Source: Isoetes taiwanensis (Eukaryota > Streptophyta > Lycopodiopsida > Isoetales > Isoetaceae). Taken from it: a DNA stretch of 64,000 nucleotides. A program made the translations under genes and the position numbers. This document shows positions 22,903-33,184 of this stretch, piece after piece. Position 1 is the first letter of the stretch. Every line of letters begins with the position of its first letter. Where the stretch lies: positions 2,986,877 to 3,050,876 of the forward strand of contig JAJEKV010000074.1 of NCBI GenBank assembly GCA_021234155.1, written 5' to 3'. The notes beneath the pieces are model-generated. The model saw only the letters and a program-made list of their open reading frames with translations. It did not search any database and had not been told where the DNA came from.

Positions 22903-25900
22903 TTAAGAAATGTTCAGATTCTCCCTGTGTTGAATGAACTTACCTACAGCAAGTGCTTTTGTAAAAATGTCTGCAACCTGTTCTGCAGTATTCACATAAG
23001 CCATTTGAATATAGTTTTTACTAGCCAAATCCCTGATAAAATGAATGTTCAACTCTATGTGCTTTGTCCTTTCATGATCCACAGGATTTTTCACAATGGC
23101 AATGCAACTTTGATTATCTGTCCAAATTTTCGTTGGCTCTATTTGCAAGCAGTTTAATTCTTCTAACAATCTTCTCAACCATGATACTTCCTTTGCAACC
23201 AAGGAAGCAGCAGCATATTTTGCTTCTGCAGTTGACATTGCAATAGCATTTTGCCTTTTACTTTTCCAGTTTACAACACCTCCACCTAAGAAAATGGCAT
23301 ACCCTGAAGTGGATTTTCTGCTGCCCAAGTCTCCACCCCAATCAGCATCACTGAATGCTTGCAAAGTCAAGTCTTCTGAATTGTATACAATACCCAGTTC
23401 CTGAGTTTTCTTTAAATATCTTAGCACTCTTTTTCCAGTAGACCAGTGTTCTTTGGTGGGATTGTGGCAGTTTCTGCTTAATATATTTACCACATAAGAT
23501 ATGTCAGGTCTAGTATTGTTGGATAGGTACAATAGGCACCCAACTAGTGCCCTATATGGCACATTTTCCATGTCTTGTGCTTCTTCCTTTGTGATATATT
23601 TTTCAGCAGTTAATTTATGCCCAGGCACAATTGGAGTTTCAACTGGATTTGCCTCTGTTAAATTGAATCTTCTCAGCATACTGTTTATATGTTTGCTCTG
23701 CTTCAACTTTAGTATTTTCTTTTCCCTGTCTCTGATCACCTCTATGCCAAGAAATTGCCTCAATTCCCCCAAGTCTGTCATTTGGAACCTGTTTTTCAAA
23801 ACTCCTTTGCAATGTTCAAGACACTTAGCATTATTAGAAACCATGATGCAATCATCAACATAAAGAGCCAGCATACAAAACAGATCTCCATCTTTGTACC
23901 TATAAAGGTTACCATCATTTTTCAGCTTTTCAAAGTTTGATTCTCTCAAGAATCTATCTATACACAAGTACCATTCTCGTGGTGCTTGTTTAAGACCATA
24001 AACTGCATTATTCAGCTTCCAAACCATCTGATTTTTTTCTTCATAGCCAGGTGCTGGTTTCATGTATATGTCTCCTTCTATTTTTGCATTTAAGAAGGCA
24101 GTTTTGACGTCCATGTGATGCAAGTCAAGATCTTGTGCATTTGCAATGCTTAAAAGCAGTCTGATACTTGTTAGCTTAACTATTGGCGAATATGTCTCAT
24201 CATAATCCTTTCCTTTCTTTTGAGTGTAACCCTGAGCAACCAATCTAGCTTTATATTTTTTTCCTCCATCTGCACAATCTTTTATTCTGAATATCCACTT
24301 ACTGCCTATAATGTTTTGCCCTGCAGGTTCTTTCACTGTGTCATAAGTGTGAGTGTGTTTGAATGAATCTAATTCTTCTTGCATGGCTTCCAGCCATTTT
24401 GTTTTGTCACTTGACATCAAGACTTCATCATAAGTCTTTGGTATTTCCACATCATCCAAGAATGCCAGAATTTGATCAATGTTATCTTGATCAACATTTT
24501 GCTCAAGCTTTTCTAATCTCATGCTTCTACCACCTTCTGTCCTCCCATAAGTTTCAGTATTTATTCCTGCTTCATCAATCAATTTCTCAGCCTGTGTTTT
24601 TCTCTTTTTGCAGCTTGTATCCTGTTTGTTTTCTACTGGAGGTAAATCCAGATTATCATGTTCACTGTTATTTGTTTCAGATTGCTCAATCTCATCATTG
24701 GTATCCTGATCATCCCCATCAATAGACTCAATATCTGTATAATGCTGTTCTAATTTTTTGTTTTCTTTTTCAGAATGTTCTCCTCTTGCTGTTTGCTCAT
24801 CTACCTTGTTTCTTTTATGTCTATCTTTGTATAAGACTTCTTCATTAAATACAACATCCCTGCTGATAATAATCTCACCTTTCTTAGGAACATAAATTCT
24901 GTAACCCTTGGACTCTTCGTCGTATCCAACCAAAAAACCAACTTCACCTTTATTGTCTAGCTTTCTTCTTAATTCATCTGGTACATGAAAGTACACAAGA
25001 CACCCATAGCATTTAAACGCATCATAGTTTATTTCATAATTTCTGTTTGACCACACTAACTCTGGCACATTTCCTCCTAAACTTGATGATGGCAATTTGT
25101 TTTGAATAAATACAGCAGCCTTAAGGGCTTCTTCCCAGAGATAGTTTGGTAATCCACTTCCCTTAATCATAGATCTAATTGCATTCATGACAGTCCTATT
25201 TCTTCTTTCAGCAACCCCGTTCTGTTGTGGGCTATATCTGCAAGTCATTTGCCTCTTTATTCCATTTGAAATACAAAAGTGTTTAAATTTATTGGACAAG
25301 TACTCTCCTCCTCGGTCTGACCTAATGCATTTCAATTTCTTCCCAGTTTGCCTTTCCATTTCAAGTACATATTGTTTAAAGGCATTCAATGCTTCTGATT
25401 TTCTTGAAAGACAATAACATTTACATTTTCTGCTATAATCATCTATAAAGGATATAAAATATCTCTTGTTTGACTTGCTTTTGACATTCAAAGGACCACA
25501 CAGGTCGGTATGAACAAGTTCCAGAACTTCATTAGCTCTATGCTTTGCCTTTTTGAAAGGTAATCTCGTGATCTTGCCCAACATACACCCTTCACACAGA
25601 AATTTGTTTGCTTTTATATCTTTGCATTTAATGCATCCCTTGTTAGCTAGAATTTTCAAGTTGTTGCAATGAGTATGGGCAAGTCTGCTGTGCCATAAGG
25701 CAAATTCATTTTCTGCCACAGAATTAATGCTATCTGAAATAACATCATCCATTTGAAATAGATTTCCAATTCTTTTGGCTAAAAACTTGACTTCATTTCC
25801 AAGATAAATTTTACATGCATCAGTGTCAAAAACAACTCTGTAGCCCAGGTCTACTAGTTGGCTTACAGAGATCAAGTTTTTCACAAGAGTAGGTACACAA

Positions 25901-27180
25901 AGTACACTCTCTATGTCTACAATTTCTCCATTTAAATCTATCAGCTGCAACAAGCCTTTTCCTTCTACCATTTGTAATGCTCCATCTCCAACTTGAACAC
26001 TCCTTCCATGAGTTTGATTGATTTGCTTAAGAAGATCTGAGCAGTGGACTACTGATCTTTCAGCTCCACTATCAACTACAAGAGCACGAGATTTTTTGTT
26101 AGACTTCAAACTATCACAATAAGCAAAAACTCTTTGTACCTCTTCTTCATCTTCAGTTTCTTCCTTCTCACTTGATTTTTGTTCCCTTGCAATGAAGGCT
26201 CCAGTGGATCTGCCACCTCGTCCCCTTAGAGCTGAGGATCTTCCTCCTCTTCTAGTGTCAATTTTTCCTTTTTCTTTCGAGGGATCCTTTGGTGAAGGGC
26301 ATTTGGCAGCTAAGTGCCCTTTGCCTCCACAATTATAGCAATTAAAATCCTTATTCAGCTTAGGACAATTGTTTTTGAAATGGCCCTGTTCATGGCAGTA
26401 GAAACAAGTCCCTTTCTCAAATTTTCCTTTTCCCCTTCTTCCTGCATATAAGATTTCAGCAGTGTTCTCTTCCTCATCTCTCATCACTCTTTTTTGTTCA
26501 GCCTCAGTTCTAAGAATACTTTCTGCTTCCTCTCTATTCTTAGCTATATTCCTGATAAACAGGGATAGTTGATCATTGTCTATTATAGACCTAGCTATGG
26601 CTAGTACTTGATAAGTTTCAGTCAGAATAACTCCAGCCCCACTCAAGTCTGCTATAATGTTGTCAAATTTGTTGAAAAACTCAGAAACATCATCTTCTTC
26701 TCTAAGTTTAAGATTCCTCAATTCCTTTTCCAAAAGATCAATTTGAGATGAAGTCTTTTCTTCATAATGCTTTAGCAAAAAATTCCACATATCTCTAGCA
26801 GTCATATTTCTAAGTTTCAGCCTGATAGTTGGACTTACCTTAGATGTTATGATCCCTTGAGCTTCCTTCTGCTTAGCAAAAATGCTTTTTCCAGTTACAG
26901 CCCCTGCAGTGATGACTTCAGAGGTGGCTCCAGCATTTGTATCTCCTGAATTTATTTCAGCAATGCTAGTGTTAGTATTGTGAGTACCTGTGCTAGAGCT
27001 TGCTGGCATATTCACTCCATTACTATTTTGTGTTCCAACTCCTTTCAAAGGATCAACAAGATCCCATAGTTCTTCAACCTCTAAAACATGCTTGATTGCA
27101 TCTTTCCAGACCTGGAAACCTGAACCCCCTTTATAAACATCAACAGTACTGAGCAATCCTGCTCCAAACCTGCTAGACAT
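22903..27180 (-). CDS. Copia gag-pol polyprotein, intact, 1425 aa
   Basis: One uninterrupted frame encodes every part of a Ty1/copia polyprotein in the standard order. Gag (1-250) is followed by two CCHC zinc knuckles (about 259-294, CFYCHEQGHFKNNC and CYNCGGKGHLAAKC). The aspartic protease has VVDSGAERS with Asp370. The pre-integrase segment has LWHSRLAH near 495. The integrase core carries Asp559 (HTDLCGP), Asp622 (RSDRGGEY) and Glu658 (QQNGVAERRN). Reverse transcriptase carries MDVKTAFLNA near 1023 and YVDD at 1107. RNase H carries SDADWGGD, MSTAEAKY and WTDNQSC up to about 1390. The integrase-before-RT order separates copia from Ty3. No lesion is seen; length is normal for the family. The start ATG at 27180 lies just inside the primer-binding site. 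The protein would form virus-like particles, copy its RNA and insert the DNA copy. Confidence 0.97.
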   Translation of the reverse strand: MSSRFGAGLLSTVDVYKGGSGFQVWKDAIKHVLEVEELWDLVDPLKGVGTQNSNGVNMPASSSTGTHNTNTSIAEINSGDTNAGATSEVITAGAVTGKSIFAKQKEAQGIITSKVSPTIRLKLRNMTARDMWNFLLKHYEEKTSSQIDLLEKELRNLKLREEDDVSEFFNKFDNIIADLSGAGVILTETYQVLAIARSIIDNDQLSLFIRNIAKNREEAESILRTEAEQKRVMRDEEENTAEILYAGRRGKGKFEKGTCFYCHEQGHFKNNCPKLNKDFNCYNCGGKGHLAAKCPSPKDPSKEKGKIDTRRGGRSSALRGRGGRSTGAFIAREQKSSEKEETEDEEEVQRVFAYCDSLKSNKKSRALVVDSGAERSVVHCSDLLKQINQTHGRSVQVGDGALQMVEGKGLLQLIDLNGEIVDIESVLCVPTLVKNLISVSQLVDLGYRVVFDTDACKIYLGNEVKFLAKRIGNLFQMDDVISDSINSVAENEFALWHSRLAHTHCNNLKILANKGCIKCKDIKANKFLCEGCMLGKITRLPFKKAKHRANEVLELVHTDLCGPLNVKSKSNKRYFISFIDDYSRKCKCYCLSRKSEALNAFKQYVLEMERQTGKKLKCIRSDRGGEYLSNKFKHFCISNGIKRQMTCRYSPQQNGVAERRNRTVMNAIRSMIKGSGLPNYLWEEALKAAVFIQNKLPSSSLGGNVPELVWSNRNYEINYDAFKCYGCLVYFHVPDELRRKLDNKGEVGFLVGYDEESKGYRIYVPKKGEIIISRDVVFNEEVLYKDRHKRNKVDEQTARGEHSEKENKKLEQHYTDIESIDGDDQDTNDEIEQSETNNSEHDNLDLPPVENKQDTSCKKRKTQAEKLIDEAGINTETYGRTEGGRSMRLEKLEQNVDQDNIDQILAFLDDVEIPKTYDEVLMSSDKTKWLEAMQEELDSFKHTHTYDTVKEPAGQNIIGSKWIFRIKDCADGGKKYKARLVAQGYTQKKGKDYDETYSPIVKLTSIRLLLSIANAQDLDLHHMDVKTAFLNAKIEGDIYMKPAPGYEEKNQMVWKLNNAVYGLKQAPREWYLCIDRFLRESNFEKLKNDGNLYRYKDGDLFCMLALYVDDCIMVSNNAKCLEHCKGVLKNRFQMTDLGELRQFLGIEVIRDREKKILKLKQSKHINSMLRRFNLTEANPVETPIVPGHKLTAEKYITKEEAQDMENVPYRALVGCLLYLSNNTRPDISYVVNILSRNCHNPTKEHWSTGKRVLRYLKKTQELGIVYNSEDLTLQAFSDADWGGDLGSRKSTSGYAIFLGGGVVNWKSKRQNAIAMSTAEAKYAAASLVAKEVSWLRRLLEELNCLQIEPTKIWTDNQSCIAIVKNPVDHERTKHIELNIHFIRDLASKNYIQMAYVNTAEQVADIFTKALAVGKFIQHRENLNIS

Positions 27181-27181
27181 G

Positions 27182-27193
27182 GCTCTGATACCA
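27182..27193 (-). other. Primer-binding site (initiator Met tRNA)
   Basis: The minus strand reads TGGTATCAGAGC, complementary to the 3' end of plant initiator-methionine tRNA, two bases inside the 5' LTR and just ahead of the gag ATG. Confidence 0.95.
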
Positions 27194-27195
27194 AA

Positions 27196-27799
27196 TGTTG
27201 AATATTAGAACCAAATAACAATTTAAATTGATAGTGCAACTATTTGAATGTTCAATACATGTTCAAATATTGCAACTTAATCCAAAAACCATTGCCTCAA
27301 TTCATGTTATCACCATTGAACCAAAATAATATCAAAACACTGTTCAAATGGGATCGACACCTTTACTAGAGTACAAGAACTCCTTCTACAGATCGATCTA
27401 GTTAATGTAATAGATCGTTCTGTTCCTCCTCGACCGGATATATTCAATCTATATACAGAGATATACAGTTTGTCTTTAAAATAGAGTGGCCTTCGACGGT
27501 TTAGCCATCGATCTAGGCCGCCTAAGATAGTTGCTAAGTTCATACCTGGTTTTCGCTCCAAAACGATTTCTTATGAAGTTTCGACACCTCATTATATACT
27601 ATAGCACATTTAACCTTAGGTATTAAACCTTAGGTTTTTGTCTTGAAGCAGATGATCATCTTCACCACAACTTATACATCATTGTAAATAATATAATATG
27701 TCCCCTATAGGATGATGCATGCTTCTTCAGTAAATAATTCTTCCTGCACATGTGATGTGTTGATGATGACCATGTAATTATATGATGACATTTTCAACA
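27196..27799 (-). repeat. 5' LTR of the copia element
   Basis: 604-bp partner of the left LTR. It should hold the promoter for minus-strand transcription into the polyprotein; a clear TATA box was not pinned down. CTAAA follows at 27800-27804. Confidence 0.95.
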
Positions 27800-28083
27800 C
27801 TAAATATCTCGGGCTGGAGGATTATGATCCGAAAGATGACTTGCTTTGCCATCAATTTACACTTATAGTACCAGAGTGCAAAGAGATATACCCTGTGTGG
27901 ATGGGTTATACCATCTCAGATGTTTGCAAAGAAGTGGGTGACTGCAATGTGAACAAAGCTCGTGTGGAGTGGTGGTGTCCACGGCACCAGTTAAATGCAG
28001 TGGCAGAGGAAGAAAGGTATAGAGACTGTTGGACAAAGAGATGGAAGAGAAACCCTATTGAAGGGGATGATGGATTGAGTTAG
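27800..28083 (+). pseudogene. DUF7869-like gene, copy 2, C-terminal part
   Basis: Immediately after the copia element the frame that was cut at GPRKGRPK continues YLGLEDYDPKDDL, then CKEIYPVWMGYTISDVCKEV and ARVEWWCPRHQ, ends CWTKRWKRNP and stops at 28083. The junction across one CTAAA is in phase with the downstream part, confirming that copia split a pre-existing gene. The pattern YP.W.G......V.V.WW.P......CW...WK recurs in copy 3 at 52914-53250, so this is a genuine conserved C-terminal module. Its function is unknown. Confidence 0.7.
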
Positions 28084-28610
28084 ATACTATTTTGTTTTCA
28101 TGGACCCCAAGGGCCATCCCAAACAAGATTGCTAGGGTTACAATACATGTGGAAGTGAGGAAGAAAGCTATGACATCACTAGGTGTCACTTCGGAGAAGT
28201 AATTGGCATCGTGTCACTCGACATACATATGTAAAATATTTTTAATTTTTAATGCAATCATGTTGTGCTGTTATAGAAAAAAGTCACATTCTCAATGTAA
28301 ATTTACTAACCCAAGAAAAAGTTGCAGTGCCAAAATGGTCCAAAATCCTGACATAAATCCAATTTAAATGAATGATGGTTATATATGGCCAGCACACAAT
28401 GACAACATATGTTATCTCTATCTATAATTTATGATTGTAATAGGGGGATAAAGGATTAGGTTAAATGTATAATAATAATGTGTAGAACATTCTTCATTTG
28501 CCTGTTCTTCTATACGGGGCCAGTGGTATTCCTTGCCACCTTGAATGACTTGGAACAGGTACAGAAAGCCTTCCTAGCTCAGGCACTTGGGATAAATTCA
28601 CAATTGAATA
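28084..28610. other. No gene recognised
   Basis: AT-rich sequence directly downstream of the DUF7869-like stop, presumably its 3' flank. No motif or repeat seen. Confidence 0.5.
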
Positions 28611-29012
28611 TTAGATTCTTTTGCAAGAGCTAGGTTTCTTGCCTTTCAGTGGGCCGCATTCGATCGCCGCATCATTTACTTTCAGAAGGTAGTCAGTATG
28701 GGCAATGCTCATCTCCCAAACCTTGCTTATACCATGGCAATGGGTCTGCGGCGCCTCAAGTCTTGTTAGCGTCCTAGAAGGAAAAATGAGCTCAATGGTT
28801 ATCCTAATGGAATTTGCAGGAGCAAAGGTGCATTTAGGTACAAACAGAAGAAGATCACCATAACTTGAAGTCAGTACCTTGATGTTTGCTTCCTCAACAA
28901 GCTTTGGGATACAACATACTACTGGCGCTAAATCAATCCCATGCCTGATGAGGTCCACAATGCTACATACGTACACATTTGCCCATAAAGAGGCACAGAC
29001 GAATAGCTTCAA
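28611..29012 (-). CDS. Hypothetical protein fragment, 133 aa
   Basis: An open minus frame reads LIRHGIDLAPVVCCIPKLVE, then YGDLLLFVPKCTFAPANSIR and TLTRLEAPQTHCHGIS, ending in a basic tail. Composition looks protein-like, with regular hydrophobic spacing, but I do not recognise the family. It overlaps the plus-strand LINE-like frame at 28979, so only one of the two is likely to have been coding over the shared bases. Confidence 0.35.
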   Translation of the reverse strand: MKLFVCASLWANVYVCSIVDLIRHGIDLAPVVCCIPKLVEEANIKVLTSSYGDLLLFVPKCTFAPANSIRITIELIFPSRTLTRLEAPQTHCHGISKVWEMSIAHTDYLLKVNDAAIECGPLKGKKPSSCKRI

Positions 29013-29173
29013 TTCACACAGATGCGCATTGCCTCAGAATTGTAATAGGCAAATGGATTCAAGAGGCGTGCGAGGACAGGATTTGTCAATGTTGTCAACT
29101 AGGAGTCATTGACGGAATGTCACTCTCTTCAGAACTGTTTGGCATTCGATCATATCTGACCATGCTATGTTGA
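28979..29173 (+). pseudogene. Possible LINE C-terminal zinc-binding remnant
   Basis: The frame reads DAHCLRIVIGKWIQEACEDR followed by ICQCCQLGVIDGMSL and ELFGIR. The layout H.LRI..GKW......R.C..C..G.I....... resembles the cysteine-rich tail that follows reverse transcriptase in many plant LINE proteins, which usually continues DE.H.l..C. Here the DExH part is not preserved. No reverse transcriptase is visible upstream, so this would be a 5'-truncated, decayed LINE. Assignment is tentative. Confidence 0.35.
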
Positions 29174-30308
29174 GTTGGTCCCACCTAACCAGCCACTCCA
29201 TGTGATGTTGGGCGCATGTACTGGGATCATATCTTCAGGAGGTGATGGATATGCGCAATCAGCTATGTCTTCAGACCTGTCTTGAAATATATCATTGAAA
29301 GTTTATCAGCATACTTATTACTACCAAGATTTTTTTCCTCGAAAACCCTTCGCACCAGGGGTTTCTTAATCCTGGCAGTAATACATTCGTTGCGCTGGTG
29401 GGGAATCAAGTTGTATAATACTGAGAGACCAAACTAATTTTGGCAGTCTAGTTGTACTTGAATTGTAATGTGTATGGAAAGGAACGTAAGATATGGTTTC
29501 TACTTTGGCGTATAGGATTGAATGTATAAATTGTATGACGATTATATGCATTGTTAAGAACATGGAAGAAAACATTTGTTGATCTACTGCATCATTCAAC
29601 AAATTATATTATGTTAAACACTTGGCTAGTTCATAGAAATTGTATTTTCTCAGATCATATAGGAGGGTTTCAGTGTAAATTTTAAGGGCTCTAAATATTT
29701 TTCGATTCAAATGAAGGTTGGCTAAATCTATGAAAAACAAGAGTTCATAGATTGTCTTTCTGGCAAAATTTGATAAAATAAAGCCCTTTAGTTATCTTCC
29801 CACTTGGCTAAAATGTAAAATTTATATGAGATAAAATTCGTATGTTGGCAAATTCTTCTTGGTTGGTAGCTAAAGTGCAACTGGTTTTTCCGGGGTCCCG
29901 AAAACTCTTTGGATTTTATTTTAAGGTTAATTTCCTAAGATTATGAAGATTTTGGCTGCCGACATGCATTCCCGATTATCCAAAAATCGGGATGTTTTTT
30001 TCCCTCGATATTTCATCATTTTTTAATTTTTTCTGTTGTGGGCGTCCTTATCCGATCCATCTTATTTTGGTAACATCGTGCATGCTTACAGTCATCCAGA
30101 TGTCCAGGTTTTGGATATTTAAGATGATACCAGAAGGAGCCTTCCGATCTTTATATTAGGTTTGGACGATTTGCTTCCATGCATTCTTTGCAGATTTCAT
30201 GCAGCAGAGGTTTTATGGAAGCTTTCGCTAAGGTTGTCGAGATCTTTGTTATTGAAATTTTTGATGTTGAAAACAATTTTGTTTATCCAAAAATTACTTG
30301 TTTTCTTC
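29174..30308. other. No gene recognised
   Basis: AT-rich, no long frames and no repeat shared with the rest of the window. A short perfect hairpin (cccgattatccaaaaatcggg) lies near 29968-29988. Confidence 0.5.
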
Positions 30309-30480
30309 GTATGAATATGTAGCATAATAACAGGGGGTTACCTTTGTGATTTTTATACGCTTTTTATTATGGTTTTACTATGATTTTGTGGATGTATCCG
30401 TGTGGATGTACGAAAGAGTATTTCTAGAGCGCATCCCTTTCTTAACCGTCGATTTTTTATGAGAAAAAGAATTGCATGGT
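30309..30480 (+). repeat. Left-end copy of the TAGCATAATAACAGG repeat family, solo
   Basis: Starts atatgtagcataataacagg and matches the first 170 bp of the insertions at 18353 and 35693, including ttttgtacgctttt-like, tttcctatgattt-like, ggatgta.., tttctagagtgca-like and ccgtcgattttt-like words in order. No matching right end is evident nearby; it sits 170 bp before the left direct repeat of the reverse-transcriptase locus. Confidence 0.7.
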
Positions 30481-31441
30481 GGTGATTTAAGTTTTTGTGC
30501 ATGTGATTTTCTAACCCTAAGTTAAAGTGTTCATGAAGATAAAGATATAAACAACTATTTTTAGGGTTTCTTGCTTTACAAATTATCGTGCACCAACAGA
30601 GTCGATGGTTGCACAGCCAAATTCGTCTCAGATAGAAATTCGTCTCAAAACAACTTAAATATTATACACATTATATGTGTTGCCTAGAAATTGTAATGTA
30701 CTTACCACAACTTGGCCTTCTCTAGAGAGCATGGGGAATATGTTACTTTAAACCTGGATGTTGGCTTATTTATGAAAATATCTAAACCTATGAATTTGAA
30801 TCTTTTGCATGCATCTTTAAATGCATGTTTCATCCAAGCCCATAAAGTTTAACCTTTTACATGCATCTTTAAATGCATGTTAGGCACTTGGCATTTAGCA
30901 AGCCGAGAAAGGCTTGCTTGCAAGATTTATTTACGTTGGTACCTCCATGAAAAGGTCTTAAATCTATATTATCATGACACGTACCTTCTAACCATTGGAC
31001 ATGCATGTAAAAGCTAAAAGATATATGGATTGACATGCAACCATGGTAGACTAGTTTGGATTCCTTAAAATATTGAAAGAATAAATATATTTAGATTATG
31101 ATGTAATCGTGTGAAATGTAAGAGACTAGGGTTTCGATTTGGCTTCCTAAAACTAGCAAAAGGCTTCACGGGCTGCGCCGTATGGCAGAGTTCTCTCCAG
31201 GGCAGTACAGTTTCTGGTGGTTGGTAATATACAGTGACATCTCTCACGAATTTGCCTGAAGGTTAGTAGCTCTACTTTAAGTCTTCTGATTTTAGAGTCT
31301 GCTCCAGAAGATTTTCATATTCCATAAGCATGTAAAAGATATTCAATGGATACAGAGCAGTAATTGTAGTACCCTAGGGAGTGATTAGACAGAGGTCAAG
31401 GGGATTTTCCCGCATTTGGGCCATAAGGAGAAAGGGATAGA

Positions 31442-31768
31442 ATGTATTTTGATTATGATACAGATGGGTTACCATTTAGTTCAGAAGACGAATTGGAAGC
31501 GCTCAATAAGGAGCTATTAGATGCTGAACTTTCTTGGTGTGATAACTCCATTACTGCTGAAGTTGTGAGTGAGTGTGAGGGCTGCAACATGAATCCTGGT
31601 GGGCAAAAACGTGCTCTAAGCAAGAGTGGTGCTACTGATGGCTCCAAGAAATGTGCTGGTGGCAACAAGCAGTATAAACATAAAGAGCAAATAGAGGCTT
31701 CCTCTGAAATGAGTGTTCCTGGTACACAAGCATCTGAAGATGGTGAATCTGATCATGAAGAACAACAG
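31442..31768 (+). CDS. Reverse-transcriptase locus, first coding exon
   Basis: Opens at ATG 31442 with MYFDYDTDGLPFSSEDELEA, an acidic segment, then a Ser/Lys-rich linker ending in ASEDGESDHEEQQ. A consensus donor (caacag|gtagca) lies at 31768/31769. The downstream copy at 39455-39790 keeps the same start and donor but carries frameshifts. Acidic low-complexity N-termini are not diagnostic. The exon links by splicing to 33185 or to intermediate exons. Confidence 0.55.
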
Positions 31769-31975
31769 GTAGCACAGGGGGTATTTTATTGCAAAGCTTA
31801 TTAACAATTTGTTGGGTGGATACATTACATAAATATTCAGAGGTTGCTGATATCTATACATTAGTTTATACTCTAGGTTGATGGTTATTTGTTAAATTGA
31901 AATAAAAACCTAATGTACCTTTTGGCCCTTCATGTTTTACCATTTATATGCTAATTCATGACTGATTGGCTGCAG

Positions 31976-32154
31976 GTACGTGGTTTTCACCTCTCTTTGT
32001 CTACCATTTACTCGCTTGGATGTGTTCTCTTGGAAAAAGGCTTGGGAATGGAAGATATGGACCGGAATATGTGCAGCAGTAGCTGACTTTAATTTCTGTT
32101 TAAAACTATGAAAAAATCAGATTGCATTATACTTTTCCTATGGATGCAATAAGG
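31976..32154 (+). pseudogene. Exon-like block of the reverse-transcriptase locus
   Basis: Bounded by tggctgcag and aataag|gtacga in both this copy and the right repeat (40072-40249). Two frames alternate in protein-like quality: one gives FTSLCLP.. and VFSWKKAWEWKIWT, the other DFNLFKAMKKIRLHYTFPMD in the right copy. Small indels make each copy frame-shifted. It is likely an ancient exon; coding status in this copy is doubtful. Confidence 0.4.
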
Positions 32155-32474
32155 TACGAAATATAGGTTTTTATAATCATGTAGACTGAAACAATGGAAC
32201 AGATCTAGCATGATGCCAACTGAGTCTAAAGGTACGGTCTTTTTTACAAATACAGATTGCAAGATGCTAGTAGAACTCAAATTTTGGGGAAACAAATTTT
32301 GCTAAGACATGTTATTTTGAATGAAGCTGAAACTAGGCTTCAATATTTCCTATAATATGCAATATTTATGCATTCTGCTCATATTCTAGAAAATCTGTAA
32401 ACAGGAAAGTTTATATCTATCATTAATTTGGAAAGATACAAGGTGTATTGCTTATTAAATTAATGTTTGCATAG

Positions 32475-32731
32475 GGTAAACTGTTGTTTGAAAGATTTTT
32501 GATCAAATGTGGAAAAGGCCGAGTAGAAGTGAACCTAAAGGTCCAGGTTACATATTCAAAAACACAAATGATAGAATTGTTGTCCAAACTAAAAATTATG
32601 GAAGGTGAATGTAAAATAATTGTTTTTCTTAGTTTTCCGACTTGGATAGAAATTACACAGCAGACATGGAAGGGGCAGTCATAAAAACCTTTAGTAAGAA
32701 GCATTAAGAACAGTTTACACTATCTGCAGGG
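32475..32731 (+). CDS. Exon of the reverse-transcriptase locus (GKGRVEVNLKVQ block)
   Basis: Lies between an acceptor (ttgcatag) and a donor (ggtaagc). It reads LLFERFLIKCGKGRVEVNLK, then TYSKTQMIELLSKLKIMEGE and FPTWIEITQQTW. The duplicate at 40570-40827 keeps this frame open further (KAVIKPLVRSIKNSLHYL); here a small indel near 32672 ends it early at GQS. Conservation of frame across both copies argues that it was translated. No known domain recognised. Confidence 0.5.
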
Positions 32732-33184
32732 GTAAGCATTGCCATGATTTTATACATTAATAGATTAATGGCTTAAGCATCTAAGAGATTAATGGCTTAA
32801 GCATCTAAGAGGTTTATATGCTATGTTTAAATGTTGGATTGGTTGATACATGTAGGTTGTCAAATTCTATAGCAGTTTGCAAATGACGGAACATGATTCT
32901 TTAGAATGCAAGTACCATTTTTGTCATTACGTGACTTATAGTGGATTGATAATACAACTAAGGGATTGACCGAAGTTGATGTATGTGCTAGCTAGTCGGA
33001 CTAGGCTAGTTCTACTGGGTTTTTTTAGATACTTCAATACATTGGTATAACCAGTGTTACTTGTGACTTGAGAATCATGTTCCTTACATTTACATCTGCA
33101 TTATGAGTTACAAGTTACTAGTTGATACCTTGGACTACATGCAGATGCTGTAACATTAACAATTGATAATGTCATGCATTACAG

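Larger units (their letters stand above)
22280..27799 (-). mobile_element. Complete Ty1/copia LTR retrotransposon, 5,520 bp
   Basis: Two 604-bp LTRs (22280-22883 and 27196-27799) with TG..CA ends bound one intact gag-pol frame on the minus strand. A primer-binding site complementary to initiator-methionine tRNA lies beside the right LTR, so that is the 5' LTR, and a purine tract lies beside the left one. The two LTRs differ at only three positions by eye (22506/27422, 22571/27487, 22842/27758), about 0.5%. A perfect CTAAA duplication flanks the element. It sits in the coding sequence of the DUF7869-like copy 2. Intact frame and near-identical LTRs mean a recent insertion that may still be competent. 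Confidence 0.97.
30645..32987. repeat. Left 2.34-kb direct repeat flanking the reverse-transcriptase gene
   Basis: Matches 38658-41081 over its whole length with scattered substitutions and small indels. Common start is tcaaaacaacttaaatatta; common end is cgaagttgatgtatgtg. It contains the upstream region, the first exon (31442-31768) and at least two further exon-like blocks with their introns. Because introns are kept in both copies, the duplication arose by DNA copying or by an element that keeps introns, not through spliced RNA. Penelope-like elements are known for such pseudo-LTR arrangements and for keeping introns. Confidence 0.9.
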
